Shown: positions 13,551 to 21,335 of the stretch, piece after piece
Numbering within the stretch: the stretch's first letter is position 1
Layout: each line of letters starts with the position of its first letter
Assembly (NCBI GenBank): GCA_934446565.1
Contig: CAKSEO010000030.1
Location: 1-28,496 of the forward strand
Source: an uncultured Oscillospiraceae bacterium
GTDB lineage: Bacteria > Bacillota > Clostridia > Oscillospirales > Ruminococcaceae
DNA length: 28,496 nucleotides
Direction of reading: 5' to 3'
Made by a program: the position numbers and the translations under genes
The notes under the pieces: generated by a model
The model's input: the letters and a program-made list of their open reading frames with translations, nothing else
What the model was told of the DNA's origin: nothing
Databases searched by the model: none

Positions 13551-15013
13551 TATTTGCTGTTTTTCTGGCTTTCATATGACGTTACATACTTGTCAGCAAT
13601 GTTCATTATGCGCTCATATCCCGGGTCGCTGTTTGCGAGCACTGACTTGAAGAATGCGTATACGTCCTTGCTCGTAACGCGGGAAATGCGGTTGGCGATG
13701 TACTCGTGCGTTGCGTAGAGCTCCGGATTGTCGAGTATCGCGAGTGAGAACTCCACGAATTTCTTCGGGTTGGTGAACTGTAGGAAATTGCACGCTGTCA
13801 CGATACTTGCGTAGAAGTTCGGGGATATGATGATCTCGTCGTTGTATTCCACCTCGCCGGAAAGCAGTGCGTCCAGCTGCCCTTGTGTGAGTTTGTCAAC
13901 GGTAAAAACGGATTCCATCATTTCACAGTCCGGCATCTGTTCGCACTGCTCCAGAACCGGGCGGGGGATCACCTTGTTGCTGTAGGATTTCTTGCGGACA
14001 AGCCCAAGCTTGCGGGTAAGAGTGCGATACTGCTCCGGTTTGTATTCGAATCTGGTTTCCAGCAGCGTTTTCAGCATTTCCCGCGGGAACAGCTCCAGCG
14101 GTACTTTAACGGACGCGCTGCGGAATCCGGTGATGCCCTCCTGCTTCGGGAGCTCGGGCTCTGGCTTGGGCTGCGGAGCGGACTCGGCGGTTTCGCCGTC
14201 GTTAGCTGCGTCCGGTGCAGCGTTAGCAGCGTCGTCTGCTGGCTCTGCGGTTTCAGGGTCGGGCTCAGCCGGAGCAGGCACGGGCTTTATGGGCTCGTCA
14301 GTATAAGGCTCGTTTATTTTCTCGATAACTGCGCATTTGTAAGGTATCTTAGCGTCAACGCAGGATACAGCTCCATGGTGTCCTTTAAGAAGCACAGAGT
14401 GAAGCCCGGAGAGATGATATACGATCCCCTGGCATACTCTGGATTTAGCAGCCTCGTTTGTAACGGGAAGCATTTTCGCATCGTACGTGTCCAGCGGAGC
14501 GCCGGGAACAAGGAAACAGGGACGATATGTCTTGTTTCTGCCGATAGTACGGCTGTGTTCGGCGGTCCCGTGTATCTCGTGGGCGAGGTTGTAGGCTCCC
14601 CAGAAGAAAGTTCCGGTTCCGTCGGTGGGGTAGTAGTCGGAATAATATACGGTGTATACACCGTCAGGTAGCAGCGCCAGCACATCGTGAAGTCCCGCTG
14701 CAATGGATTCTCCCTTGTTCAGCCGGGCAAAGCTTTCGGTGAGCGTGTCGTGTATCTCATCATCCATGGCGGAGTATCCGGTGCACAGCGAGATGAGCTT
14801 GTCGGAATTCTTGCTGCCGTGATTTGGGCAGAGTATCTCGGCAACGGGTTCGTTGCCTATGTAGAACAGGCGGGTCTGTGCGGAGGTGTCGCCGTGTTTT
14901 GAGCCGTAGCCAGCAGAGCAGGTGCCTATGACCGCTTTTCCGCCTCGCACGGAAACCAGCACAACATTTTTTCCTCCGATGTCGATGTGTTCGCTTTTTA
15001 TCTCAACTCCCAC
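13550..15013 (-). CDS. Unknown two-domain protein with Pro/Ala/Glu-rich linker
   Basis: This 487-residue protein has no recognised family. An N-terminal domain of about 235 residues (many Gly/Tyr/His, for example GYGSKHGDTSAQTRLF and LCPNHGSKNSDKL) is joined to a C-terminal helical domain of about 195 residues (from ITGFRSASVKVPLELFP) by a low-complexity Pro/Ala/Glu/Asp linker at about 236-291. There is no signal peptide or membrane helix. The N-terminal domain ends in a run of strand-like segments (KIPYKCAVIEKI). The start is GTG at 15013, supported by GGAGGT (15022-15027) eight bases away. The gene lies 16 bases after the YcxB-like membrane protein gene, so the two are one operon. The product may be a cytoplasmic partner of that protein; this is only inference from gene order. 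Confidence 0.7.
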   Translation of the reverse strand: MGVEIKSEHIDIGGKNVVLVSVRGGKAVIGTCSAGYGSKHGDTSAQTRLFYIGNEPVAEILCPNHGSKNSDKLISLCTGYSAMDDEIHDTLTESFARLNKGESIAAGLHDVLALLPDGVYTVYYSDYYPTDGTGTFFWGAYNLAHEIHGTAEHSRTIGRNKTYRPCFLVPGAPLDTYDAKMLPVTNEAAKSRVCQGIVYHLSGLHSVLLKGHHGAVSCVDAKIPYKCAVIEKINEPYTDEPIKPVPAPAEPDPETAEPADDAANAAPDAANDGETAESAPQPKPEPELPKQEGITGFRSASVKVPLELFPREMLKTLLETRFEYKPEQYRTLTRKLGLVRKKSYSNKVIPRPVLEQCEQMPDCEMMESVFTVDKLTQGQLDALLSGEVEYNDEIIISPNFYASIVTACNFLQFTNPKKFVEFSLAILDNPELYATHEYIANRISRVTSKDVYAFFKSVLANSDPGYERIMNIADKYVTSYESQKNSK

Positions 15014-15029
15014 TTGCCGTTACCTCCGT

Positions 15030-15893
15030 TTAACGCTGCTCAAGACGCAGAGAAATGATATCCGCGATACCGCCGATACACTTTTTGTCGAATGCCTTTT
15101 TGGGGACGAACACCGCAGTTGCGCCGTCCTTGTAGAAAACGAACATCTTGTCCGATTCGATGAAATAGTCCAGTGAGGACCAGGGAATGAGCTCCTGATT
15201 GTCTGCAATGCAGCTTTCGCATGCGGAAAAACCGCTCGAGCTGATTATGAACGTTATCGGCTCGTTAGAAGCCGGGTCGCAGCTGGAGACCGAGGTATAC
15301 TTTCTGCGGGCGACTGCGTGGCAGATCATGTAGACGATAAGCGTGAGTATCGCTCCGCCGATCATCGAGATGGGGATGAAGTACAGGACATTGCTGCGGG
15401 TTATCCCCACAAAAAGGTGAAGCGCCAGCAGGATGACCAGCATCAGCATTACCGCAAGCAGCCACAGTACCTTGACCAGCCGGAAATTCATCAGCATGAT
15501 GAACGTTGCGGCGGCGTCGTTCTCGTCGATCTCGCAAGTGCCGTAGTATGCGTCCCTTCCCGGGTCAGTTTCTATGTATTCGTTTTTCAGCGGCAGAATG
15601 CGACGCTGATGGTCGTACTCGAAGCCTCCGGATTTCTGTGCGCATTCGATTATCGCTATGGCACGGAAGTAGTCCGCAGACGAGCCGAAATCCTTTTTGG
15701 GTATTATGAAATCGCAGTTTTCCGTCTGTATCGTAATGCTGCGCTTGTCCTCGGTGACTTTCTGGACCAGATCCCAGCTGTAGATAAGGGGCTGCGGCGC
15801 GTTAGCGTAGACCGCAAATACCTCGCCAATTATATACGTTACGCCTGAGCTTTCGTTATTGACCTTGACAGGACGTAAGTCACAGAATGCCAT
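15030..15893 (-). CDS. Membrane protein with two YcxB-like halves
   Basis: This 287-residue protein has two adjacent membrane helices in the middle (about residues 139-163 and 170-195). It is flanked by N- and C-terminal soluble parts that share a pattern. The first reads SWDLVQKV...IIPKKDF (about 39-69) and the second PWSSLDYF...VFVPKKAF (about 237-268), each running from a Trp to a PKK-x-F about 28 residues on. This resembles the YcxB-like C-terminal domain of small Bacillota membrane proteins, here apparently duplicated. The ATG at 15893 is chosen because GGAAGG (15902-15907) lies eight bases upstream; a GTG at 15902 would overlap that site. It is the first gene of an operon with the unknown 487-residue protein. 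AT-rich DNA upstream contains TATAAT on the minus strand but a weak -35. Confidence 0.72.
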   Translation of the reverse strand: MAFCDLRPVKVNNESSGVTYIIGEVFAVYANAPQPLIYSWDLVQKVTEDKRSITIQTENCDFIIPKKDFGSSADYFRAIAIIECAQKSGGFEYDHQRRILPLKNEYIETDPGRDAYYGTCEIDENDAAATFIMLMNFRLVKVLWLLAVMLMLVILLALHLFVGITRSNVLYFIPISMIGGAILTLIVYMICHAVARRKYTSVSSCDPASNEPITFIISSSGFSACESCIADNQELIPWSSLDYFIESDKMFVFYKDGATAVFVPKKAFDKKCIGGIADIISLRLEQR

Positions 15894-16047
15894 TTTGTTC
15901 ACCTTCCAAACTAATGATAAGGATACTATATACTGTTATTCATTATAACATATAATCAGAAATAAATAAAGGGGTTTTGGAGAAAAAAAGCAGTATTTTT
16001 GCAGAAATTACGGACGAAAAGTGAAAAAACCTCTCGCCCGTGTGATA

Positions 16048-18327
16048 TCAGAATTTGAATTCCAGCGCCTTGCCCTTTTCGGTCTCGACTGACATGTGAT
16101 CTATTCCGCTGCTGAGCGGGACAGCAAGTTTGCAAGTACCGCCGAGCTTGGGAAGTATCCTTAGCTTAGTTACGAATCCGTTTTTCCAGGTCGCGTCGAT
16201 GACGAAACCGCCTCGGGCGCAAAGTCCGGTGAACCTGCCGTCCTTCCATGCGTCGGGCAGGGCAGGGAGCAGCCTTATCTCATCCTCGTGGCTTTGCAGC
16301 AGCATTTCCGCAATACCTGCGGAGGCACCGAAATTGCCGTCGATCTGGAACGGCGGGTGGAAATCCCACAGATTCTGGAACGTGCAGCTTTCCAGCAGCC
16401 CGCGCAGCAGCTTGTAAGTGCGCTCGCCGTCGCCGGTACGCGCCCAGAGATTTATCTTGTAGGCTCTTGCCCAGCCGGTTGATTCGTCGCCGCGGTCGTT
16501 CATCGTGGCGATAGCGGCTTTCATCAGCTCGGGACGGGAGTGGTTTATCTGCTTTCCGGGATAAAGTCCCATCAGGTGGGAGATGTGGCGGTGATTCTTC
16601 TGTATCCTGCTGCGGTCGAAATCCGGCTCGTCCTCCTCAAACCACTCCTTGAGCAGTCCGGTCTTGCTTATGTGGTATGGCTTCAGCTTAGGCAGGATAT
16701 CCCTGACTTTCCCGGCAAGCTCCGGGTCGGTGTTCAGCTCGGCGGACGCCTTGAGGAAGTCGATGAACAGCTGCTCGATAAGGCTCTGCTCATAGGTGTT
16801 GCCGATGGTCGCGGGACCGTGCTCCGGGGAATATGTAGGCGAGGACACCATTCTGTCCTGCTTCTCATCGTAAATCAGCCACTGAACGTAGAACCGCACG
16901 CTTTCGCGCATTATCGGGTAAATCTTATCCCGGAGGTAATCCTTGTTGCCGGTGAATTCGTAGTGCTCCCAGATATTCTGCATGAGCCATGCGACGGCAG
17001 CGGTAGACCAGCCCCAGTAGAATTCCCAGCCGGGAGCGGTCCAGCCGAACGGCGAGCACTGTGTATGCGCTGTCCAGCCGTTTTCCGGCTTTTCCGGGGT
17101 GCTTTCGATGCCGTAGTACTCCTTGGCGGTGATACGTCCCGGCTCGCGCAGGGAATCAAGAAAATCCGTCAGCGGAGGAACAGTTTCAGCGAGGTTCGTA
17201 TTATATGCGCCCCAGTAGTTCATCTGAAGATTTACATTTATATGGTAGTCGCAGCACCACGGCGGGGTGTTGCTCTCGTTCCACACGCCCTGTAGGTTCG
17301 CGGGGAGAGAGCCCGTTCTTGACGAGGAAATCAGCAGGTACCTGCCGTAGCTGAAATACAGTGTTTCCAGGCGGCTCATGGCGGCTCTGTCGCCGGCGCG
17401 GTATGCTTCCAGCAGCTTGTCTGCGGGGAGTTCCTTTTCATTTCCGAGCTCGAGGGTGACGCGGCTGAACATGCTGGAGTAATCAGCGTAGTGCTCCTCG
17501 TAGAGCGCGTCCCAGCCAAGGCGCTCCGCAGTGTGCAGCAGCGGCTTGGTTACGGCGGATGGCTCGGTCTCGGTGCGGTACTTCGGGAATTTCATCTCGT
17601 AGTCGGTGGCAGCGCAGAAGAATACAGACGCCTCAGACGCGTCGCTTATCAGCAGTGCGTTTCCGTCCGGAGTGACAGTGCCGTCGGAGAAAACGCGGAA
17701 CCTTGCGTCAAAGCGCAGTCCGTTGTCCTCCGCAGCGCCGGAATATATGAGCGTGTTATTGTCTGCGGTTATTACGGACGAGTGCGTCTTGTCAAGGGAG
17801 AGCCTGAAATTCAGCGCGCCCTTTTCGGAGGCGGTGAATCTGAACGCGATGACCCGCGCGGGGTAGCTTGCGAACGCCTCGTGTGTGAAGCGCACTCCGC
17901 CCTTTGTGAAATCGCAGGTATACAGCGATTTATCAAGGTCGAGGCAGCGGCGGTAGGAGCTGACCTCGCCATCGGGCAGAGTGAAGTCCAGCACCGCGTC
18001 GCAAAGCAGCAGGTAGCTTCCGAAATCCCCGTCGCCGGTCAGCATGGGGAGGAGCTCCTCGGCGCGCTTGTTTTCGCCCGCTGCGAGCAGTTTCTGTACC
18101 TGCTGTACGTATGCGTATCTGCCGCGGTGGTTGCCGCCGTAGTAGTCGGGGCGCGCTGCGCAGGGACCGCCCGCCCAGAACGTCTTTTCGTTGAGTACGA
18201 TACGCTCCTGTTCGATTCCGCCGAACAGGCTTGCGCCCATATATCCGTTGCCTATCGGCAGGCAAGTCTGCTCCCACAGCCCGAAGTCGCCGGGGTGGTC
18301 AAAATAGATCTGATTGGTTCTGCTCAT
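16048..18327 (-). CDS. Glycoside hydrolase family 95 (alpha-L-fucosidase-type)
   Basis: This 759-residue enzyme has an N-terminal beta domain (LPIGNGYMGASLFGG and LNEKTFWAGGP are signatures), an (alpha/alpha)6 barrel and a C-terminal beta domain. GH95 members hydrolyse alpha-1,2-L-fucosides or alpha-L-galactosides with inversion. Residues matching the catalytic set of Bifidobacterium AfcA can be seen: Asn364 and Asn366 in HINVNLQMNYW, Glu502 in SPTYSPEHGP, and Asp663 in FQIDGNFGASAG. There is no signal peptide, so it acts inside the cell, perhaps on imported xyloglucan or host-glycan oligosaccharides. AAGGA lies about nine bases before the ATG. The gene is transcribed alone from a perfect-consensus promoter and lies downstream of a TetR-type gene in the same direction. 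Confidence 0.88.
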   Translation of the reverse strand: MSRTNQIYFDHPGDFGLWEQTCLPIGNGYMGASLFGGIEQERIVLNEKTFWAGGPCAARPDYYGGNHRGRYAYVQQVQKLLAAGENKRAEELLPMLTGDGDFGSYLLLCDAVLDFTLPDGEVSSYRRCLDLDKSLYTCDFTKGGVRFTHEAFASYPARVIAFRFTASEKGALNFRLSLDKTHSSVITADNNTLIYSGAAEDNGLRFDARFRVFSDGTVTPDGNALLISDASEASVFFCAATDYEMKFPKYRTETEPSAVTKPLLHTAERLGWDALYEEHYADYSSMFSRVTLELGNEKELPADKLLEAYRAGDRAAMSRLETLYFSYGRYLLISSSRTGSLPANLQGVWNESNTPPWCCDYHINVNLQMNYWGAYNTNLAETVPPLTDFLDSLREPGRITAKEYYGIESTPEKPENGWTAHTQCSPFGWTAPGWEFYWGWSTAAVAWLMQNIWEHYEFTGNKDYLRDKIYPIMRESVRFYVQWLIYDEKQDRMVSSPTYSPEHGPATIGNTYEQSLIEQLFIDFLKASAELNTDPELAGKVRDILPKLKPYHISKTGLLKEWFEEDEPDFDRSRIQKNHRHISHLMGLYPGKQINHSRPELMKAAIATMNDRGDESTGWARAYKINLWARTGDGERTYKLLRGLLESCTFQNLWDFHPPFQIDGNFGASAGIAEMLLQSHEDEIRLLPALPDAWKDGRFTGLCARGGFVIDATWKNGFVTKLRILPKLGGTCKLAVPLSSGIDHMSVETEKGKALEFKF

Positions 18328-18385
18328 AGCTTTGTATCCTTTTATAACGCGCTAGAATGCGCTTTATTGTTCCGTGTTCTGTTCG

Positions 18386-18406
18386 GAAAAACGATTACAG
18401 CGTAAT
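18386..18406. promoter_or_regulatory. Overlapping cre-like site and palindrome at the GH95 start site
   Basis: On the minus strand TGTAATCGTTTTTC (18386-18399) agrees with 12 of 14 positions of the catabolite-response consensus TGWAANCGNTNWCA. Overlapping it, ATTAC-AGC-GTAAT (18394-18406) is a perfect 13-base inverted repeat. Both sit between the -10 box and about +13, where a repressor such as CcpA or the adjacent TetR-type protein would block transcription. Which protein binds cannot be told. Confidence 0.45.
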
Positions 18407-18433
18407 TATACCACACTTATCGCGAATTGTCAA
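18405..18433 (-). promoter_or_regulatory. Perfect-consensus promoter of the GH95 gene
   Basis: On the minus strand: TTGACA (18428-18433), 17-base spacer, TATAAT (18405-18410), an exact sigma-A consensus. The predicted leader is about 70 bases. A promoter this strong in front of a sugar hydrolase implies tight repression. Confidence 0.85.
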
Positions 18434-18461
18434 TAAAAAGCGGTCAACATGTTCAGTGCGG

Positions 18462-19010
18462 TCAATCCTCGACGGGTCTCAGCTCCGTGATGATGTGGTC
18501 GGTCAGACGTGAAACTGTCTCAAGTCCCTCGTCGTCGATTATCTCTTTGTCGTTGGTGGAAACGACCGTGTGGAACGTTCCCTGGATAATAAAGGACAGC
18601 ACAATGTCGTTGCGGCGGCTTTTTAGATTGGGGAATTCCGCATAAAGACGCGCTTTGATACGCTCCTCGATTTTTTCGGCGAATCCGGAATACCTTGAGC
18701 CTGAGAACACACTGTTCAGCGTTGACGCGTTATTCAGCAGCGCACGGCGCATTTCGGCGGTGTATTTGCGCGGGTCGTCGAAGAACTTGTTCAGACCCTG
18801 TATCTCAGAAAGTATATCGTCTATAACCTCGTCCTCCATTTCATCGGCGAGGGAGTAGATGTCGGAATAGTGCAGGTAAAATGTTGCTTTATTGATAGCG
18901 GCAAGCTTGGCAAGCTCGGTCACGGTTATCTTTTCGATCGGTTTTTTCCTGCGCAATTCCAGAAAAGCGCTTTTTATTGCAGCGCGGGTTTTTTGAATTC
19001 TTAGATCCAT
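18462..19010 (-). CDS. TetR/AcrR-family transcriptional regulator
   Basis: This 182-residue regulator has an N-terminal helix-turn-helix (about residues 5-50: RIQKTRAAIKSAFLEL, then ITVTELAKLAAINKATFYLHY) that is typical of TetR proteins, especially the subgroup with FYLHYSD. The remaining helices form the ligand-binding and dimer domain, ending in RLTDHIITEL. GGAGGG lies just upstream of the ATG at 19010. It is divergent from glgB and lies 134 bases upstream of the GH95 gene in the same direction. It could therefore repress either neighbour, or itself. The ligand is unknown. Confidence 0.88.
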   Translation of the reverse strand: MDLRIQKTRAAIKSAFLELRRKKPIEKITVTELAKLAAINKATFYLHYSDIYSLADEMEDEVIDDILSEIQGLNKFFDDPRKYTAEMRRALLNNASTLNSVFSGSRYSGFAEKIEERIKARLYAEFPNLKSRRNDIVLSFIIQGTFHTVVSTNDKEIIDDEGLETVSRLTDHIITELRPVED

Positions 19011-19074
19011 AGGCCCTCCAAATAGACAAATACTATATAACGTCGTTTATTAGACTGTAATGTAATTTTGTTGC

Positions 19075-19103
19075 TTGAACAGTTTGGTATTATATATTAT
19101 AAT
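19075..19103 (+). promoter_or_regulatory. Promoter of glgB
   Basis: TTGAAC (19075-19080), 17-base spacer, TATAAT (19098-19103). The -10 lies in a 15-base palindrome ATTATA-TAT-TATAAT (19089-19103). The predicted start is near 19110. Confidence 0.72.
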
Positions 19104-19120
19104 AATTTTGTACATATTTA

Positions 19121-19149
19121 ATTATACCGTAAAAAACGAGGATTGTCAA
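19121..19149 (-). promoter_or_regulatory. Perfect-consensus promoter of the TetR-type gene
   Basis: On the minus strand: TTGACA (19144-19149), 17-base spacer, TATAAT (19121-19126). The predicted start is near 19114. It lies inside the glgB leader, on the glgB side of the glgB promoter, so each transcript crosses the other promoter. Confidence 0.8.
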
Positions 19150-19178
19150 CCTATTTTTTACAATTCGGAGGTAATATT

Positions 19179-21083
19179 TTGAATTTACGCGATTTTAACG
19201 CCGGCGACTGCTTTGACGCCTACAAATGGCTCGGAGCACAGTTTGACGGTTTCGGCACGACTTTCAGAGTATACGCGCCCAACGCCGAGGGGGTATCGGT
19301 CATCGGCGACTTCAACGGCTGGCAGGACTGGTACCTCAACCGTACCGGCGACGGTAAGTTCTGGGAGCTGCGCATAACCGACGCAAAGCCGGGGCAGATG
19401 TACAAATACAAGGTCTACCATGGCGGGAACTGCGTCGAACATTGCGACCCGGTGGGATTCGGAATGGAACTTCGCCCGAAATCCGCGTCCATTATCCGGG
19501 ACATGAGATTTGACTTTGACGACCTCGAATGGATGGAGAAGCGACACACCTGGCACGGCGACGCGCTGAACATTTATGAGTTACACCTCGGCAGCTGGCG
19601 CACGAACCCCGACGACCCCAACGGCTGGTACAAATATGAGGAGATCGCGCCGCAACTGGTGAAGTACTGCAAGGAGCACGGCTACAACTGCATCGAACTG
19701 ATGCCCCTGAACGAGTACCCCTGCGATGAGAGCTGGGGCTACCAGGCTACTGGATTTTTCTCGCCTACCTCCCGCTACGGAACGGCGGAGGGGCTGAAAA
19801 AGCTGGTCAACATCTGCCACAAGAACAGAATCGCGGTGCTGATGGATTATGTTCCCGTGCATTTTGCGGTGGACGGTTACGCGCTGGCGCAGTTTGACGG
19901 TACTCCCACATACGAATCGCAGTACAGGGATATCGCGATAAGCGAGTGGGGAAGCTGCAATTTCGACTTCACAAAGGGACCTGTATGCAGTTTCTTGAAG
20001 TCGGCGGCGAACTACTGGCTGACGGAATACCACTTCGACGGTCTGCGCATGGACGCTATAAGCCGCGTCATTTACTACATGGGCGACCCGTCGCGCGGTG
20101 AGAACGTGTGCGGTGTTAAGTTCCTGAAATCACTGAACCGAGGGCTTAAATGGATACACCCCTCCGCAATACTCTGCGCGGAGGACTCCACGGATTACCC
20201 TTATGTCACGAAATCGGTGGACGAGGGCGGTCTGGGATTCGACTATAAATGGGACATGGGCTGGATGAACGACACGCTGAACTATTTCCGCACCCCGCCG
20301 GACGAACGTGTTGATCACTATCACAAATTGACATTCTCTATGATGTACTACTACAGTGAGAAGTACATTCTGCCGCTCTCCCATGACGAGAACGTGCACG
20401 GCAAGGCTACCATCATCCAGAAGATGTACGGCAACTACGAGGATAAATTCCCGCAGGCGAGGGCGCTGTACATGTACATGTACGCCCACCCGGGAAAGAA
20501 ACTGAATTTCATGGGCAGCGAGCTTGCGCAGTTCCGTGAGTGGGACGAGAAACGCGAGCAGGACTGGGATATCCTGAAATATCCCATGCACGACGGGTTC
20601 ATGCATTTCATGAAGAAACTGTGCAACATGTACCTCGAGATGCCGTCGCTTTCCCGCTGGGACGATACAACGGATGGATTCCGCTGGCTGGACTGCGACA
20701 GCGCCCTCAAGCGCTGCTATGCGCTGCTAAGGACCTGTGACGGCGGCGTTCCAGTCGCGGCAGTGTTCAATTTTTCTGAACGCGTACAGGACGACTACAC
20801 GCTGAACATCGGTCAGGGAAAGCGGCTGAAGCTGCTGCTGGATTCCACCGAGGACAGGTACGGCGGCTGCGCTCCGCACTATCCGGGCAGCATGACCGCC
20901 GACCAGTACGGAAACGTGAAGCTGAGCGTCCCAAGATATTCCGCTGCATACTACGAGGTAATTGACGCGGCAAGTCCCGCAGCGAAGCTGTCGCAGCCAG
21001 CGCAAACTAGTCAGCCAAGTCAGTCAGGTCAGCCGCGTCCTGTAAATCAGCGCCGCAGACATTCCAAAAAGAAAAAGCATTAA
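19179..21083 (+). CDS. glgB: 1,4-alpha-glucan branching enzyme
   Basis: This 634-residue GH13 enzyme creates alpha-1,6 branches in glycogen. An N-terminal CBM48-like domain (about 20-110, with VSVIGDFNGWQ) precedes the catalytic barrel. The four GH13 regions are MDYVPVHF, GLRMDAISRVIYY (nucleophile Asp292), CAEDSTDYP (acid/base Glu335) and LPLSHDENVHGK (Asp403). The start is a TTG at 19179 with GGAGGT (19167-19172) six bases upstream; there is no nearby ATG. After about residue 600 the protein ends in a Gln/Pro/Ser-rich stretch and a strongly basic RRRHSKKKKH tail, not part of the usual fold. The gene is monocistronic, divergent from the TetR-type gene. Other glycogen genes are not in the window. 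Confidence 0.93.
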   Translation: MNLRDFNAGDCFDAYKWLGAQFDGFGTTFRVYAPNAEGVSVIGDFNGWQDWYLNRTGDGKFWELRITDAKPGQMYKYKVYHGGNCVEHCDPVGFGMELRPKSASIIRDMRFDFDDLEWMEKRHTWHGDALNIYELHLGSWRTNPDDPNGWYKYEEIAPQLVKYCKEHGYNCIELMPLNEYPCDESWGYQATGFFSPTSRYGTAEGLKKLVNICHKNRIAVLMDYVPVHFAVDGYALAQFDGTPTYESQYRDIAISEWGSCNFDFTKGPVCSFLKSAANYWLTEYHFDGLRMDAISRVIYYMGDPSRGENVCGVKFLKSLNRGLKWIHPSAILCAEDSTDYPYVTKSVDEGGLGFDYKWDMGWMNDTLNYFRTPPDERVDHYHKLTFSMMYYYSEKYILPLSHDENVHGKATIIQKMYGNYEDKFPQARALYMYMYAHPGKKLNFMGSELAQFREWDEKREQDWDILKYPMHDGFMHFMKKLCNMYLEMPSLSRWDDTTDGFRWLDCDSALKRCYALLRTCDGGVPVAAVFNFSERVQDDYTLNIGQGKRLKLLLDSTEDRYGGCAPHYPGSMTADQYGNVKLSVPRYSAAYYEVIDAASPAAKLSQPAQTSQPSQSGQPRPVNQRRRHSKKKKH

Positions 21084-21092
21084 CCTCATTGA

Positions 21093-21115
21093 CCGCGCCG
21101 AGTTATTCGGCGCGG
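21093..21115 (+). terminator. Hairpin directly after glgB
   Basis: A perfect 9-bp stem CCGCGCCGA (21093-21101) and TCGGCGCGG (21107-21115) has a 5-base loop. No T tract follows, so termination may depend on later hairpins. Confidence 0.5.
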
Positions 21116-21121
21116 CAGCTT

Positions 21122-21298
21122 GTCGAAAAAATCGAATTTGCCCGCGAAGCGGGCTTTTGAAATCCGTTTTTTGCTCCGGGTTTCCCGGGGCAAAAAACAC
21201 TTCTATCCGCACAAGTGTGCGGTTTGTCGGCAACGCCGACAAACCGTGCGCGCAGGGCGGATGTTCGGCGGAAAAGTCACTTTAGTGACTTTTTCGAC
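21122..21298. repeat. 177-base palindrome-rich element with terminal inverted repeats
   Basis: GTCGAAAAA at 21122-21130 is repeated inverted as TTTTTCGAC at 21290-21298. Between the ends are five perfect or near-perfect stem-loops: GCCCGC/GCGGGC (21140-21154) followed by TTTT; a 15-bp stem with one wobble and a TTT loop (21166-21198); CCGCAC/GTGCGG (21207-21222); a 10-bp stem GTTTGTCGGC/GCCGACAAAC (21222-21244); and AAAAGTCAC/GTGACTTTT (21272-21293). This is far more secondary structure than termination needs and looks like a dispersed non-coding repeat or small non-autonomous mobile element. No coding sequence is supported in it. Confidence 0.55.
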
Positions 21299-21305
21299 GG
21301 TCTGA

Positions 21306-21335
21306 CGGGAGGGTCAAAGCCCTCCCGCTTTTATT
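21306..21335 (+). terminator. Terminator hairpin before the convergent small membrane protein gene
   Basis: An 8-bp stem CGGGAGGG (21306-21313) and CCCTCCCG (21320-21327) with a 6-base loop is followed by CTTTTATTTT on the plus strand. It ends rightward transcription from glgB and touches the stop codon of the minus-strand gene. Confidence 0.75.

Noticed and set aside
13883..14671. 262-codon plus-strand reading frame opposite the 487-residue unknown protein
   Set aside because: The minus-strand frame has GGAGGT, an operon position and a shared terminator; the plus-strand frame has none of these.
17491..18405. 304-codon plus-strand reading frame over the GH95 gene
   Set aside because: Antisense to a complete GH95 enzyme; composition is that of a shadow frame.
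21120..21305. 61-codon basic reading frame inside the hairpin cluster
   Set aside because: It runs through successive inverted repeats, begins at TTG and has no ribosome binding site.
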